Of a stretch of DNA of 36,048 bases, positions 17,075-25,251 are shown in pieces. The DNA is from Anaerolineae bacterium (GTDB lineage Bacteria > Chloroflexota > Anaerolineae > Promineifilales > Promineifilaceae): contig JAHDWJ010000042.1 of assembly GCA_023384415.1 (NCBI GenBank), positions 1 through 36,048 on the forward strand, written 5' to 3'. Numbering within the stretch: position 1 is the first letter of the stretch; every line of letters begins with the position of its first letter. The notes under the pieces are model-generated. The model was not told the origin of the DNA. It made no database searches and worked only from the letters and a program-made list of their open reading frames with translations. A program made the translations under genes and the position numbers.

Positions 17075-18196
17075 ATGGCCAAAATTTTAGTAACTGGTGG
17101 AGCCGGGTTTATTGGCTCCCATCTGGTAGATGTTTTATTAGCTAAAGGGCATGAAGTGCGTGTCCTGGACGCCCTCATTCCCCAGGTACATGGGGAAAAT
17201 GCCACCTGGCCAACCTGGGTGCCATCCCAGGTCCAAAGAATGATAGGCGATGTGCGTGACCCAGATGTGTGGGTTAAGGCATTGGCGGGGATGGATATTG
17301 TGTATCATCTGGCGGCTGAAGTGGGGGTAGGGCAATCCATGTATGAGATTGTGCGCTACATGGATGTCAATACCATGGGCACAGCCGTCTTGTTAGAGCT
17401 GCTCAGCCGGGGAAACCATACCATCCAGAAATTACTAGTGGCTTCATCTATGTCTATTTATGGGGAAGGGGCTTACCAGACGCCAGAAGGGCAGGTGGTT
17501 TTCCCCATGCTGCGTGATGAGGCCCGCCTGCGGCGGCAGCAGTGGGAACATTACTGGGGGGACAGCGATACGGAACTAATTGCGCTGCCAACCAATGAAG
17601 ATAAACCGCTCCAGCCTACATCCATTTATGCCATTTCTAAACGGGACCAGGAAGAGATGTGTCTCTCGGTGGGTCTGGCCTATAACATCCCCACAGTGGC
17701 CTTTCGCTTTTTTAATGTGTATGGCCCGCGCCAGGCTCTTTCTAACCCATATACGGGAGTAGCAGCTATTTTTAGTGGCCGCTTACTCAACCACAACCCC
17801 CCGCTCATCTTTGAGGATGGGGGACAAAGCCGTGACTTCATCCACGTCAGCGATATTGTCCAGGGATTGGTTTTGGGGATGGAGCGGGATGAGGCCAACT
17901 ATCAGGCGATTAACCTGGGCACAGGGCGGCAAACATCCGTGTTGGATGTGGCCCAGGCATTGAACCGGGAGCTGGGGCTGGATATTGCCCCTGAAATTGT
18001 AAACAAGTTCCGCGCCGGTGATATTCGCCACTGCTTTGCCGATATTAGCCGGGCACGCCGTTTGTTAGGTTTTGCGCCAAAAGTGCGCTTTGAAGATGGG
18101 GTACGTGAGCTAATCGGCTGGGTAAGCCAGCAAACAGCCAGTGATAAAGTGGCTGATGCGACTTCTGAATTGGTTGCTCGCGGGTTAACCCGGTAA
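17075..18196 (+). CDS. NAD-dependent epimerase/dehydratase, dTDP-L-rhamnose 4-epimerase-like
   Basis: An extended short-chain dehydrogenase/reductase of 373 residues. The Rossmann glycine motif is TGGAGFIGSH (7-16), HLAAEVGVGQSMYEI follows the fourth strand, SSMSIYGEG is the Ser active-site region, and YAISK carries the catalytic Tyr/Lys (about residues 189-193). RFFNVYGPRQ and FEDGGQSRDFIHVSDI are typical of NDP-sugar epimerases. The segments IPQVHG near residue 35 and VGVGQSMYEI resemble the WbiB/Tle group that epimerises dTDP-L-rhamnose to dTDP-6-deoxy-L-talose. It may therefore supply an activated 6-deoxyhexose for this locus; other NDP-sugar 4-epimerase activities are possible. The start is supported by GGAGG 11 bases upstream. 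Confidence 0.88.
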   Translation: MAKILVTGGAGFIGSHLVDVLLAKGHEVRVLDALIPQVHGENATWPTWVPSQVQRMIGDVRDPDVWVKALAGMDIVYHLAAEVGVGQSMYEIVRYMDVNTMGTAVLLELLSRGNHTIQKLLVASSMSIYGEGAYQTPEGQVVFPMLRDEARLRRQQWEHYWGDSDTELIALPTNEDKPLQPTSIYAISKRDQEEMCLSVGLAYNIPTVAFRFFNVYGPRQALSNPYTGVAAIFSGRLLNHNPPLIFEDGGQSRDFIHVSDIVQGLVLGMERDEANYQAINLGTGRQTSVLDVAQALNRELGLDIAPEIVNKFRAGDIRHCFADISRARRLLGFAPKVRFEDGVRELIGWVSQQTASDKVADATSELVARGLTR

Positions 18197-18212
18197 GGGC
18201 GTAGGTCGTGAT

Positions 18213-18270
18213 CTACAGATGTCACAGCCAAACACAGTTTTTTATCTGTGAAAATCGGGGCCATCTGTGG
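18213..18270 (+). repeat. Nested inverted repeat with ATCTGTG words
   Basis: CTACAGATG (18213-18221) opposes CATCTGTGG (18262-18270) with one mismatch. Inside it, CACAG (about 18223) can pair with CTGTG (18246-18250). The right arm lies just before the GT2 start. It is another member of the intergenic word-repeat class and could fold over the upstream GTG start candidate. Confidence 0.45.
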
Positions 18271-18290
18271 ATAAATCAATGAAGGTGGCG

Positions 18291-19193
18291 ATGGCGAATC
18301 CACACATTTTTACCGTTATTCTTAACACCAATCGGCGGGATGATACGCTGGCCTGCCTGGAGGCTCTGCACCAGGGCGATTATCAACCCCATACGATTAT
18401 GGTTCTAGATAATGGCTCACATGATGGGTCGGTAGAGGCGATTGCGGCCGCGTACCCCCAGGTGCAAATTATCCAGCTTAAAGAAAACCGGGGGTATGCG
18501 GGTAATAACAATGTGGGCATTGCGGCCGCGATAGAGCAAGGGGCAGATTGGGTCTATGTCCTAAACGAAGACACCACCCAGGCCCCTGACTGCCTCAGCC
18601 AGATGATCGCTGTAGCTGAAGCTGACCCCCAGATCGGCATTATTGGCCCAATGGTTTACCATGCCGATGAGCCAACGGCGATCCAATCCGCGGGGGGGTG
18701 GCTGGATGCTCACTGGCAGGCCGGCCATTTGGGGCAAAATGAGCCAGATGTAGGACAGTTCCCCCAACCCCATCTGGTAGATTGGATTTCTGGTTGTGCT
18801 ATCCTGGTGCGGCGGGCAGTTATTGAGCAGTTAGGCATGTTGGATGATCATTTCTTCTACTACTGGGAAGAGACGGAATGGTGTGTGCGGGCCGGGCAGG
18901 CTGGTTGGCGGATTGTTCATGTGCCCCAGGCTAAATTATGGCATAAAGGTGTCCAGATCAATTATCAACCCGGTCCCAACATCGCTTATTACAATACCCG
19001 CAACTATTTGCTGCTGCTGCATAAACATCGTGCCCCATTTATCGTGCGCGGCCGCGCCTGGTACCGGATCATCCGAACTTATATGAGCATGTCGTTAAAG
19101 CCAGAGCGCAAAACCAATGGGGAAGCCCGCAGAGCCATGGTCCAGGGGATGCGTGATTTTTGGCGCGGCCGCGTTGGCAAACGTGCGGATTAA
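18291..19193 (+). CDS. GT2 glycosyltransferase, rhamnosyltransferase-like
   Basis: A family 2 glycosyltransferase, 300 residues from the ATG at 18291, which has AAGG five bases upstream. In-frame ATG 18279 and GTG 18267 are alternatives. Motifs are FTVILNTNRRDDTL, VLDNGSHDGS, KENRGYAGNNNVGI, LNEDT (the D/E-x-D equivalent), DWISGCAILVRRAVIEQLG and YWEETEWCVRAGQAGW. The N-R-G-Y-A-G-N-N-N and GCAILVRR text is typical of WbbL/RfbF-like rhamnosyltransferases. This fits the preceding gene, which may make a dTDP-6-deoxyhexose. One GCGGCCGC near each end of the gene encodes RGRA or RGRV rather than AAA, showing the octamer is used in more than one reading frame. Confidence 0.88.
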   Translation: MANPHIFTVILNTNRRDDTLACLEALHQGDYQPHTIMVLDNGSHDGSVEAIAAAYPQVQIIQLKENRGYAGNNNVGIAAAIEQGADWVYVLNEDTTQAPDCLSQMIAVAEADPQIGIIGPMVYHADEPTAIQSAGGWLDAHWQAGHLGQNEPDVGQFPQPHLVDWISGCAILVRRAVIEQLGMLDDHFFYYWEETEWCVRAGQAGWRIVHVPQAKLWHKGVQINYQPGPNIAYYNTRNYLLLLHKHRAPFIVRGRAWYRIIRTYMSMSLKPERKTNGEARRAMVQGMRDFWRGRVGKRAD

Positions 19194-19217
19194 GTGATGC
19201 ACACTCATTAAACCTCT

Positions 19218-20408
19218 ATGCGTATTCTCTTCCTCTCTCGCTGGTATCCTTATCCGGTTGATAACGGGTCCAAAATTCGTATTTTCAACCTGCTGAAATA
19301 TTTAGCTGTCCGGCATACCGTAGATTTACTTTCCTTTACGGGGGAGCCGGTCGCGGCCGCGTCCCAAGAGGCGATGCAGCAATATTGCCAACGGGTGGCG
19401 GCTGTTCCTTACCACCCATTCACCCCCACCGCCTTAAAGGCGACGCTGGGTTTTTTCTCTTCGCGGCCGCGCTCCCTCATAGACACCTTCCAACCCGCCC
19501 TAAACGACCTGGGACAGCAGTGGCATCAGGAAAACCGGTACGATCTGGTCATTGCTTCCCAAATAGATATGGTGCCTTACGCCGTCAACTTTAAGGATAC
19601 CCGGCTGCTTTTTGAAGAAGTTGAGCTAACCACCCTCTACGAACAATACAGCCTGGCTCCCAATCTATGGGCCAGAATACGCCATGCCCTCACCTGGGGG
19701 AAATTGCAAAATTATTTACGCCAAACCCTACCCCGTTTTGCCGGTTATACGGTGGTTTCCGAAGGGGAACGGCAGCGGGTGCAGCATATTGTGCCCCATT
19801 ATCAAGGGCTGTCTGCCCTCATTGCCAATGGAGTAGATTTAGCCCCCCATCAACCCATAACCGAATCGGTGCAGCCAGATAGTCTCATTTATGCCGGGGC
19901 GATGAGCTACCAGGCTAATTTTGATGCCGTGGCTTACTTTTTAGCTGAGATATGGCCGTTGATCCGGGCGGCGCGGCCGCAAGCTACTTTTTATGTCACC
20001 GGTAAGTTGAATGGGGTGCCGGTCGAGCGTTTGCCCCAGCGAGAGGGAGTTGTTTTTACCGGCTATTTAGATGACGTGCGGCCGCGCGTAGCCCAAAGTT
20101 GGCTTTCCGTCATTCCCCTACGGCAGGGTGGGGGCACCCGGCTAAAAATTTTAGAAGCGTTGGCCCTGGGAACCCCCATCGTCACAACCAGTAAGGGGAT
20201 GGAAGGGTTGGACCTGAAACCGGAACGAGATGTGTTAGTAGCGGATACCCCAGAAACGTTCGCGGCCGCGGTGCTGCAACTGCTGCGGGATGCCAACCTG
20301 CGAACGGCCCTTAGCCAGAATGGACAGCGAGCCATCCAACAATATGATTGGGCGACCATTGGGACCAACTGGTGTCAATTTGTGGAACGAGTTGCAGCCG
20401 TGAACTAA
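19218..20408 (+). CDS. GT4 family glycosyltransferase
   Basis: A GT-B fold glycosyltransferase of 396 residues. The N-terminus MRILFLSRWYPYPVDNGSKIR and FNLLKYLAVRHTVDLLSF resemble the group annotated as sugar transferases of PEP-CTERM/EpsH-type systems. The C-terminal donor domain has LIYAGAMSYQANFDAVAYFL, VVFTGYLDDVRP, PLRQGGGTRLKILEALALGTPIVTT and EGLDL, characteristic of GT4 proteins in which the E of KILEA contacts the donor. It is the last plus-strand gene of the locus and starts 24 bases after the GT2 gene, with no strong ribosome site. Six GCGGCCGC sites lie within it. Downstream is a convergent gene 59 bases away. Confidence 0.9.
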   Translation: MRILFLSRWYPYPVDNGSKIRIFNLLKYLAVRHTVDLLSFTGEPVAAASQEAMQQYCQRVAAVPYHPFTPTALKATLGFFSSRPRSLIDTFQPALNDLGQQWHQENRYDLVIASQIDMVPYAVNFKDTRLLFEEVELTTLYEQYSLAPNLWARIRHALTWGKLQNYLRQTLPRFAGYTVVSEGERQRVQHIVPHYQGLSALIANGVDLAPHQPITESVQPDSLIYAGAMSYQANFDAVAYFLAEIWPLIRAARPQATFYVTGKLNGVPVERLPQREGVVFTGYLDDVRPRVAQSWLSVIPLRQGGGTRLKILEALALGTPIVTTSKGMEGLDLKPERDVLVADTPETFAAAVLQLLRDANLRTALSQNGQRAIQQYDWATIGTNWCQFVERVAAVN

Positions 20409-20427
20409 ACCAGGCATTACCCATTAA

Positions 20428-20463
20428 GGCTAATTTCCGCAAAAGAGAGTTCCCTTATTAGCC
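20428..20463. terminator. Weak hairpin between convergent genes
   Basis: GGCTAAT (20428-20434) pairs with ATTAGCC (20457-20463), followed by GCTTTT. The loop is long (22 bases), so this is a tentative terminator for the end of the polysaccharide locus. Confidence 0.35.
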
Positions 20464-20467
20464 GCTT

Positions 20468-22474
20468 TTACTGGGAGAGAAGGTGTTGCAGCAGAACATT
20501 GCCAAACTTGTCCACTTCAGCCCCCCAACCAGGGGGGATGACGGTGGTGCTGTCGTATTGGTATAAAATGGCCGGGCCAGTAAAAGTATGGCCGGGTCGC
20601 AGTTGCCCCCGATCGTACAAGGTTGTCTCCCAAAATTGTTCATTAAACCAGACCTGTTTTTGCCCCAGGCTCGCGGCCGCAGCCGGTTTTATCGCGGGGT
20701 CTAAACGAGGCAGCGGGGGCGGGGTAATGGCCGCGGCCGCCATCAATCGCAGCGTCACCATCTCCACCGGCTTGTCCGGCTGTTGGTAGCCATACCGCTG
20801 TTGGTGGGCTTCATGAAACCGTGCCAGCAAACTATCCCATTCCCCAGCGACCGCAGCCACCGTCAACTCATGCGCTTGCCCCACATAACGCATATCCACC
20901 TGATAACTGATCTGCATCTCCCGGTATCCACTGGCCTGTCCATCGGCCTGGGCCTGGGTTGCCAATGGGGTAAACAGGGTAGATAACTGCTCCAGGTTGG
21001 CCGGTGTGACTGGCAGCATGATGGTTTGGGCATAATCACGCGAGGGGGCGGCCGCGAGCAGTCCCAACGCCGATAATACCCCTGGCGTTACGGGAATTAG
21101 CACCTGGGGGATGAGTAACTGTTCCGCCAGCTCACAGGCGTGCAGGGGGCCAGCCCCACCAAATGGCACCAGAGTAAAGTGGCGGGGGTCATAGCCGCGC
21201 TCCACCGAAATGCGGCGAATAGCCCGCTCCATAGTCGCATTGGCAACGCGGATGATGTCCCACGCGGCCGCGTACCGATTCACCCCTAAGGCTTGAGCCA
21301 CCTGATCCAGAGCGGATGCGGCCGCATCTCCATCTAGCCCCATCGCTCCCCCCAAAAAATGCCCCGCATCCAGCCGCCCCAACAGGAGATTGGCATCCGT
21401 GACAGTGGCCTGAGAACCGCCGCGCCCATAACAGGCCGGGCCAGGCAGCGCCCCCGCGCTCTGAGGCCCCACGTGCAAAGCCCCCCCCGCATCCAGATAA
21501 GCCAGACTCCCGCCACCTGCCCCGACCGTATGAATAGCCAACATGGGCAAACACAAAGGCATTCCCCCGATTTCACCGCTGGTACTGATAGGCAGCCGTC
21601 CTGGGCATAACGCCACATCGGTGCTGGTGCCCCCCATATCAAAGGTGATAATCTGGTCAAATCCTGCCTGTCCGGCCACATACCGCGCCCCCACAATTCC
21701 CCCGGCTGGGCCAGAGAGAACGGTGCGGGCGGCCTGCTCTCCAGCAACCTGGGCCGTAAGGTGGCCGCCGTTGCTTTGCATAATTGCCAGGGAGCGCGGC
21801 CGCACTCCTGCCGCTAAATTAGCCAGATAATGAGTCATCTTAGGCGCCACATAGGCATTGATGACCGTGCTGCTGGTACGTTCATACTCCCGGTATTCAG
21901 GCAAAATCGTAGAAGAAAGGGAGATAGAGAGAGGCAGAGCGTCAGAAGTTTCGGTCCACTCGCGGATGTATTGTTCAATTTGCTGTTCATGGGTTGGGCG
22001 TAGGAAAGAAAAAAGCAGGCAAACGGCCACCGACTCAATTTTTTCTGCCTGGAGTTGGGCCAAAATGGGGTCTAGTTCAGCCAGATTCAGCGGGGTGAGA
22101 ATATCCCCCTGCGCTGATACGCGCTCGTTGAGTTCAAACCGCCAGGGGCGTGGCACAAGTGGCTCTGGCTTTTGCGGCACCAGGGCGTATAAATCAGGCC
22201 GGTTTTGCCGCCCGATGGCCAGCAGATCACGGAATCCAGCGGTCGTGATGAGGGCTGTCCTGGCCCCGCGCCGTTCCAGCAAGGCGTTGGTAGCGACGGT
22301 GGTGCCATGGATGATGGCGACTGCATCTGGCACCTGCAGCACCGCCAGCCCGGACAAAATTGCCTGAGCCGGATTGCCTGGGGTACTCACCTCTTTGTGG
22401 ATGCGCCACCCCCCCTGCTCATCCAGCCAGACAAAATCCGTAAACGTGCCGCCGGTGTCTATACCTATGTTCAT
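20468..22474 (-). CDS. Hydantoinase/oxoprolinase family protein (HyuA type)
   Basis: A 668-residue protein matching the A subunit of ATP-dependent N-methylhydantoinase/5-oxoprolinase/acetone carboxylase-type enzymes. The N-terminus MNIGIDTGGTFTDFVW is the actin-fold phosphate loop. HGTTVATNALLERRGA, GGIVGARYVAG, ITFDMGGTSTDVAL, GAGGGS and LVPFGGAGPLHACELAE are all family hallmarks, so the N-terminal, catalytic and C-terminal parts are all present and full length. It would act in the cytoplasm on a cyclic amide or related substrate. The usual partner, a HyuB-type B subunit, is not adjacent; the upstream neighbour is a membrane protein. Substrate cannot be inferred. Alternative name: N-methylhydantoinase A. 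Confidence 0.93.
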   Translation of the reverse strand: MNIGIDTGGTFTDFVWLDEQGGWRIHKEVSTPGNPAQAILSGLAVLQVPDAVAIIHGTTVATNALLERRGARTALITTAGFRDLLAIGRQNRPDLYALVPQKPEPLVPRPWRFELNERVSAQGDILTPLNLAELDPILAQLQAEKIESVAVCLLFSFLRPTHEQQIEQYIREWTETSDALPLSISLSSTILPEYREYERTSSTVINAYVAPKMTHYLANLAAGVRPRSLAIMQSNGGHLTAQVAGEQAARTVLSGPAGGIVGARYVAGQAGFDQIITFDMGGTSTDVALCPGRLPISTSGEIGGMPLCLPMLAIHTVGAGGGSLAYLDAGGALHVGPQSAGALPGPACYGRGGSQATVTDANLLLGRLDAGHFLGGAMGLDGDAAASALDQVAQALGVNRYAAAWDIIRVANATMERAIRRISVERGYDPRHFTLVPFGGAGPLHACELAEQLLIPQVLIPVTPGVLSALGLLAAAPSRDYAQTIMLPVTPANLEQLSTLFTPLATQAQADGQASGYREMQISYQVDMRYVGQAHELTVAAVAGEWDSLLARFHEAHQQRYGYQQPDKPVEMVTLRLMAAAAITPPPLPRLDPAIKPAAAASLGQKQVWFNEQFWETTLYDRGQLRPGHTFTGPAILYQYDSTTVIPPGWGAEVDKFGNVLLQHLLSQ

Positions 22475-22506
22475 GGAAATTGGTAATTAGCGAGACTTGC
22501 TCTGGC

Positions 22507-23502
22507 TTACTGCCCACTGCTCACTGCTAACGGCCCACTGCTAACGGCCGCTTGCTCACTGCTCACCAAACCAAAGCCAACGGTCCAGAAGACGCTGACA
22601 ATGACGAAGGTGCAGGATTGCAGCCCCCATTGCAGTCCAACGTGAATGAAAGTCAGGATAAGGTGATCTGGGGAGAAGATCGGTGAGGGAGCAGACGGGG
22701 TGGCTAAAGCATCGAAGGTAGGAAATCCGCCAATAAAAATGAATGGCGTTAAAAGTAGGGTGGTTATGGTGCCCAATAGATAACTAATGCCGAAGATGAG
22801 AGCGGTTATCACGATGACCGGCCCCGTTTTTTGCCGGATGATCTGCCAGGTCAGCCGGACGCTTTGCCGTACTCCTGTTTGCCGCAGCGCGGCCGCCCGA
22901 AAGGCCAGGTGTCGGAAAGCGATGGTCGCCAGGGAAAGGGGGATGGTAAACAGCCCTAGCCCAGTGCTAATGACTCCCCCGATGATGAGGGGTAAGAAAA
23001 CTGAGGCCAGGTCTCCCCGCTGTGCTCCTAAGATGATGGCGAGGAACAACGCGGCCGCGCCGATAATCATTATGGCCAGGAGCAGTACAAACAGGGGAAA
23101 AAAGACAATCGTATCTATGGCAATAAATGAGGGCAGCCAATCCGCTCCCTGGCGTAATGCGCTTCCCAGACTGGTTGGTTGACCGCGTTGTGTTTGGGCG
23201 GTTGTGCCAATCAACCCCCCTTCCCCCACCGTCAACACTACCCAGACAAGCAGCAGCCAACAGGTTAGCCCGACCACCCCAGCAATCAACACCCCAGGTT
23301 GGGCCACCTGGCGGAGCAGCCGCTCCAGGGCTTGTTCCAAATCTGCCTGCTGTAGTATAGATTGGCTGGCCCACCGGCTGCCCAGCCGCATAACCAGATG
23401 CCCAACCATATTCAAGCTCATAGCGAAAAAACCAAGCACCCACAACAGGGGGGTACGGCGCAAAATATGCCATGTCTGGGTAAAAAGCTGGTTATAATCC
23501 AT
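22507..23502 (-). CDS. Multi-pass membrane protein, unknown function
   Basis: A 331-residue membrane protein that I cannot assign to a named family. It begins MDYNQLFTQTWHILRRTPLLWVLGFFAMSLN with GAGG just before the ATG. It has about six long hydrophobic segments, near residues 18-36, 58-77, 105-140, 155-180, 212-240 and 275-300. The general form (cytoplasmic helix with W/R, then Gly-rich helices) is like DUF-type proteins with glycerophosphoryl-diester-phosphodiesterase membrane domains, but this is weak. The last 18 or so residues (SSEQAAVSSGPLAVSSGQ) are written by an intergenic word repeat related to the one at the end of the 3083-3643 gene. It is co-directional with guaA (96 bases upstream) and hyuA (32 bases downstream). 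Confidence 0.8.
   Translation of the reverse strand: MDYNQLFTQTWHILRRTPLLWVLGFFAMSLNMVGHLVMRLGSRWASQSILQQADLEQALERLLRQVAQPGVLIAGVVGLTCWLLLVWVVLTVGEGGLIGTTAQTQRGQPTSLGSALRQGADWLPSFIAIDTIVFFPLFVLLLAIMIIGAAALFLAIILGAQRGDLASVFLPLIIGGVISTGLGLFTIPLSLATIAFRHLAFRAAALRQTGVRQSVRLTWQIIRQKTGPVIVITALIFGISYLLGTITTLLLTPFIFIGGFPTFDALATPSAPSPIFSPDHLILTFIHVGLQWGLQSCTFVIVSVFWTVGFGLVSSEQAAVSSGPLAVSSGQ
22509..22566. repeat. Short-word repeat in a gene 3' end
   Basis: ACTGCCCACTGCTCACTGC, CTAACGGCCCACTGCTAACGG and GCTTGCTCACTGCTCACC form an imperfect array that is read as the C-terminal tail of the membrane protein at 22507-23502. It is related to 3090-3126 by the words GCTAACGG and TGCTCAC. Confidence 0.7.
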
Positions 23503-23598
23503 GAAACCTCAAATTAGCCACCAATGACACGTATTAACACGATTTTTTCCGATAAGGCTAAAAATTAACCATTCACCCATTCAGCCATTAACCGTTCA
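23503..23598. other. Spacer between guaA and membrane-protein gene
   Basis: AT-rich, including a stretch of tandem-like words ATTCACCCATTCAGCCATTA and AACCGTTCATCAC at about 23568-23602. It belongs to the same kind of word repeat as other spacers here. No promoter or terminator is clear. Confidence 0.4.
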
Positions 23599-25161
23599 TC
23601 ACTCCCACTCAATGGTACCCGGTGGTTTAGAGGTGATGTCATAAACAACCCGGTTGACCCCTTTGACTTCGTTGACGATGCGGCCGCTAATCCGGGCCAG
23701 CAGCTCATACGGCAGGCGAGACCAATCGGCCGTCATAAAATCATCTGTTGTTACGGCCCGCAGGGCAACTACCTCTTCATAAGTACGCCCATCTCCCATT
23801 ACCCCCACACTTTTCACCGGCAGCAGCACGGCAAATGCCTGTGAGGTGGCTCCGCGCAGCATCTCCGCCTGAGCCAATTCTTGGATGAGAATAGCGTCGG
23901 CATGGCGCAGCCGTTCCAGCCGCTCCCAGGTGATCTCCCCCAGGCAGCGGATAGCCAGCCCTGGCCCTGGAAATGGTTGCCGCCATATCAGGCTGTCGGG
24001 TAGCCCTATCTCTGTGCCGATACGCCGCACTTCATCCTTAAATAGCCAGCGCAGCGGCTCCACCAGTTCAAATTGCATGTCGGCTGGCAAGCCACCCACG
24101 TTGTGATGGGTTTTGATGGTGTGGGCATCCGGGCGATCCTGGCTGGCACTTTCGATAACATCGGGATAAATGGTGCCCTGGGCCAGGAAATCAATCTTGC
24201 CCAGTTTACGGGCTTCTCGCTCAAAGAGACGGACAAATTTTTCGCCGATGATTTTCCGCTTCTGCTCTGGGTCTGTTACCCCATCCAGGGCTTCAAGCAG
24301 CTCTTCAATGGCGTTGACGGCGATCAGTTTCAGCCCCATCTCTCGCTGGAAGGTCTGAATTACCTGCTCCCCTTCTCCCAGGCGCATCAACCCATGATCC
24401 ACGAAGATGCAGGTCAGCTGATCGCCAATGGCCTGGTGTAGAATCGCGGCCGCGACGCTGCTATCCACTCCGCCACTCAACCCTAACAGTACCTGCCCAT
24501 CCCCAACCTGGGCGCGAATCCGCTCCACCTGCTCGGCGATAAAATGGGCGGGTGTCCAATCGGGCACGGCCCCACAGATGGTTTGCACGAAGTTTTGTAA
24601 AATCGCCTGACCCTGCGGGGTATGGACGACTTCAGGATGAAACTGCACGGCGTAATAGCTGCGCCTGACATCGGCTGCGGCCGCGAATGGGGCGTTTTCG
24701 CTGTGAGCCAGGGGCACAAAACCGGGCGGCAGCTCCTCCACTTTATCGCCGTGGCTCATCCAGACGGGCAGTGAGGCCACCGAATCTGAGGGGATGATGT
24801 TGGTGAAGAGGGGGTTCGCGGCCGCGTCTACCTGAATATAGGCCGGGCCATATTCCCGTTTCTGGCTGCCCGCTACGCGGCCGCCCAGTCGGTGGGCCAA
24901 CAGCTGCATTCCGTAGCAGATACCCAACACCGGGCGGCCGCTGTGCAGCACATAATCAGGTAGGGTTGGCGCACCCTCATCATACACACTGTTTGGCCCA
25001 CCACTGAGGATAAATCCTTTAGGGTTGAGGGCCATGATTTTCTCCGCCGGAGTACGCCAGGAGAAAAGTTCACAATAAACATTGGCCTCCCGCACCCGCC
25101 GGGCAATAAGCTGGCTGTACTGGGAACCATAATCAAGAACAATGATAGTATCGTGAGACAT
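23599..25161 (-). CDS. guaA: GMP synthase (glutamine-hydrolysing)
   Basis: Converts XMP to GMP using ATP and glutamine in the cytoplasm, the last step of guanine nucleotide synthesis. The 520-residue length is typical. The N-terminal class I amidotransferase has GICYGMQLL with nucleophile Cys82, and QFHPEVVHT with His175/Glu177. The ATP-pyrophosphatase domain has LGLSGGVDSSVAA (SGGVDSS at 229-235). The C-terminal dimerisation domain ends in PPGTIEWE, exactly as in the family. The start codon fits the conserved MSHDTIIVLDYGSQY. It lies 81 bases downstream of xpt on the same strand, forming a purine salvage/interconversion pair: Xpt makes XMP, which GuaA aminates. Confidence 0.98.
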   Translation of the reverse strand: MSHDTIIVLDYGSQYSQLIARRVREANVYCELFSWRTPAEKIMALNPKGFILSGGPNSVYDEGAPTLPDYVLHSGRPVLGICYGMQLLAHRLGGRVAGSQKREYGPAYIQVDAAANPLFTNIIPSDSVASLPVWMSHGDKVEELPPGFVPLAHSENAPFAAAADVRRSYYAVQFHPEVVHTPQGQAILQNFVQTICGAVPDWTPAHFIAEQVERIRAQVGDGQVLLGLSGGVDSSVAAAILHQAIGDQLTCIFVDHGLMRLGEGEQVIQTFQREMGLKLIAVNAIEELLEALDGVTDPEQKRKIIGEKFVRLFEREARKLGKIDFLAQGTIYPDVIESASQDRPDAHTIKTHHNVGGLPADMQFELVEPLRWLFKDEVRRIGTEIGLPDSLIWRQPFPGPGLAIRCLGEITWERLERLRHADAILIQELAQAEMLRGATSQAFAVLLPVKSVGVMGDGRTYEEVVALRAVTTDDFMTADWSRLPYELLARISGRIVNEVKGVNRVVYDITSKPPGTIEWE

Positions 25162-25202
25162 AATTTTTTATCGGGTCTTCGGGATTTTGTGGGGTCAAGC
25201 CT

Positions 25203-25251
25203 GAAACGTGAAGCGTGATGCCTGAGTCTCTCTGGTCACGCATCACGTTTC
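25203..25251. repeat. Imperfect palindrome overlapping the xpt stop codon
   Basis: GAAACGTGAAGCGTG (25203-25217) and CACGCATCACGTTTC (25237-25251) pair over 15 bases with one mismatch. The right arm includes the xpt stop and its last two codons. The design and core CGTGATGCGTG match the element at 3685-3731. It may act as a processing/stability hairpin between xpt and guaA, or be a mobile repeat that inserted at the gene end. Confidence 0.65.
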
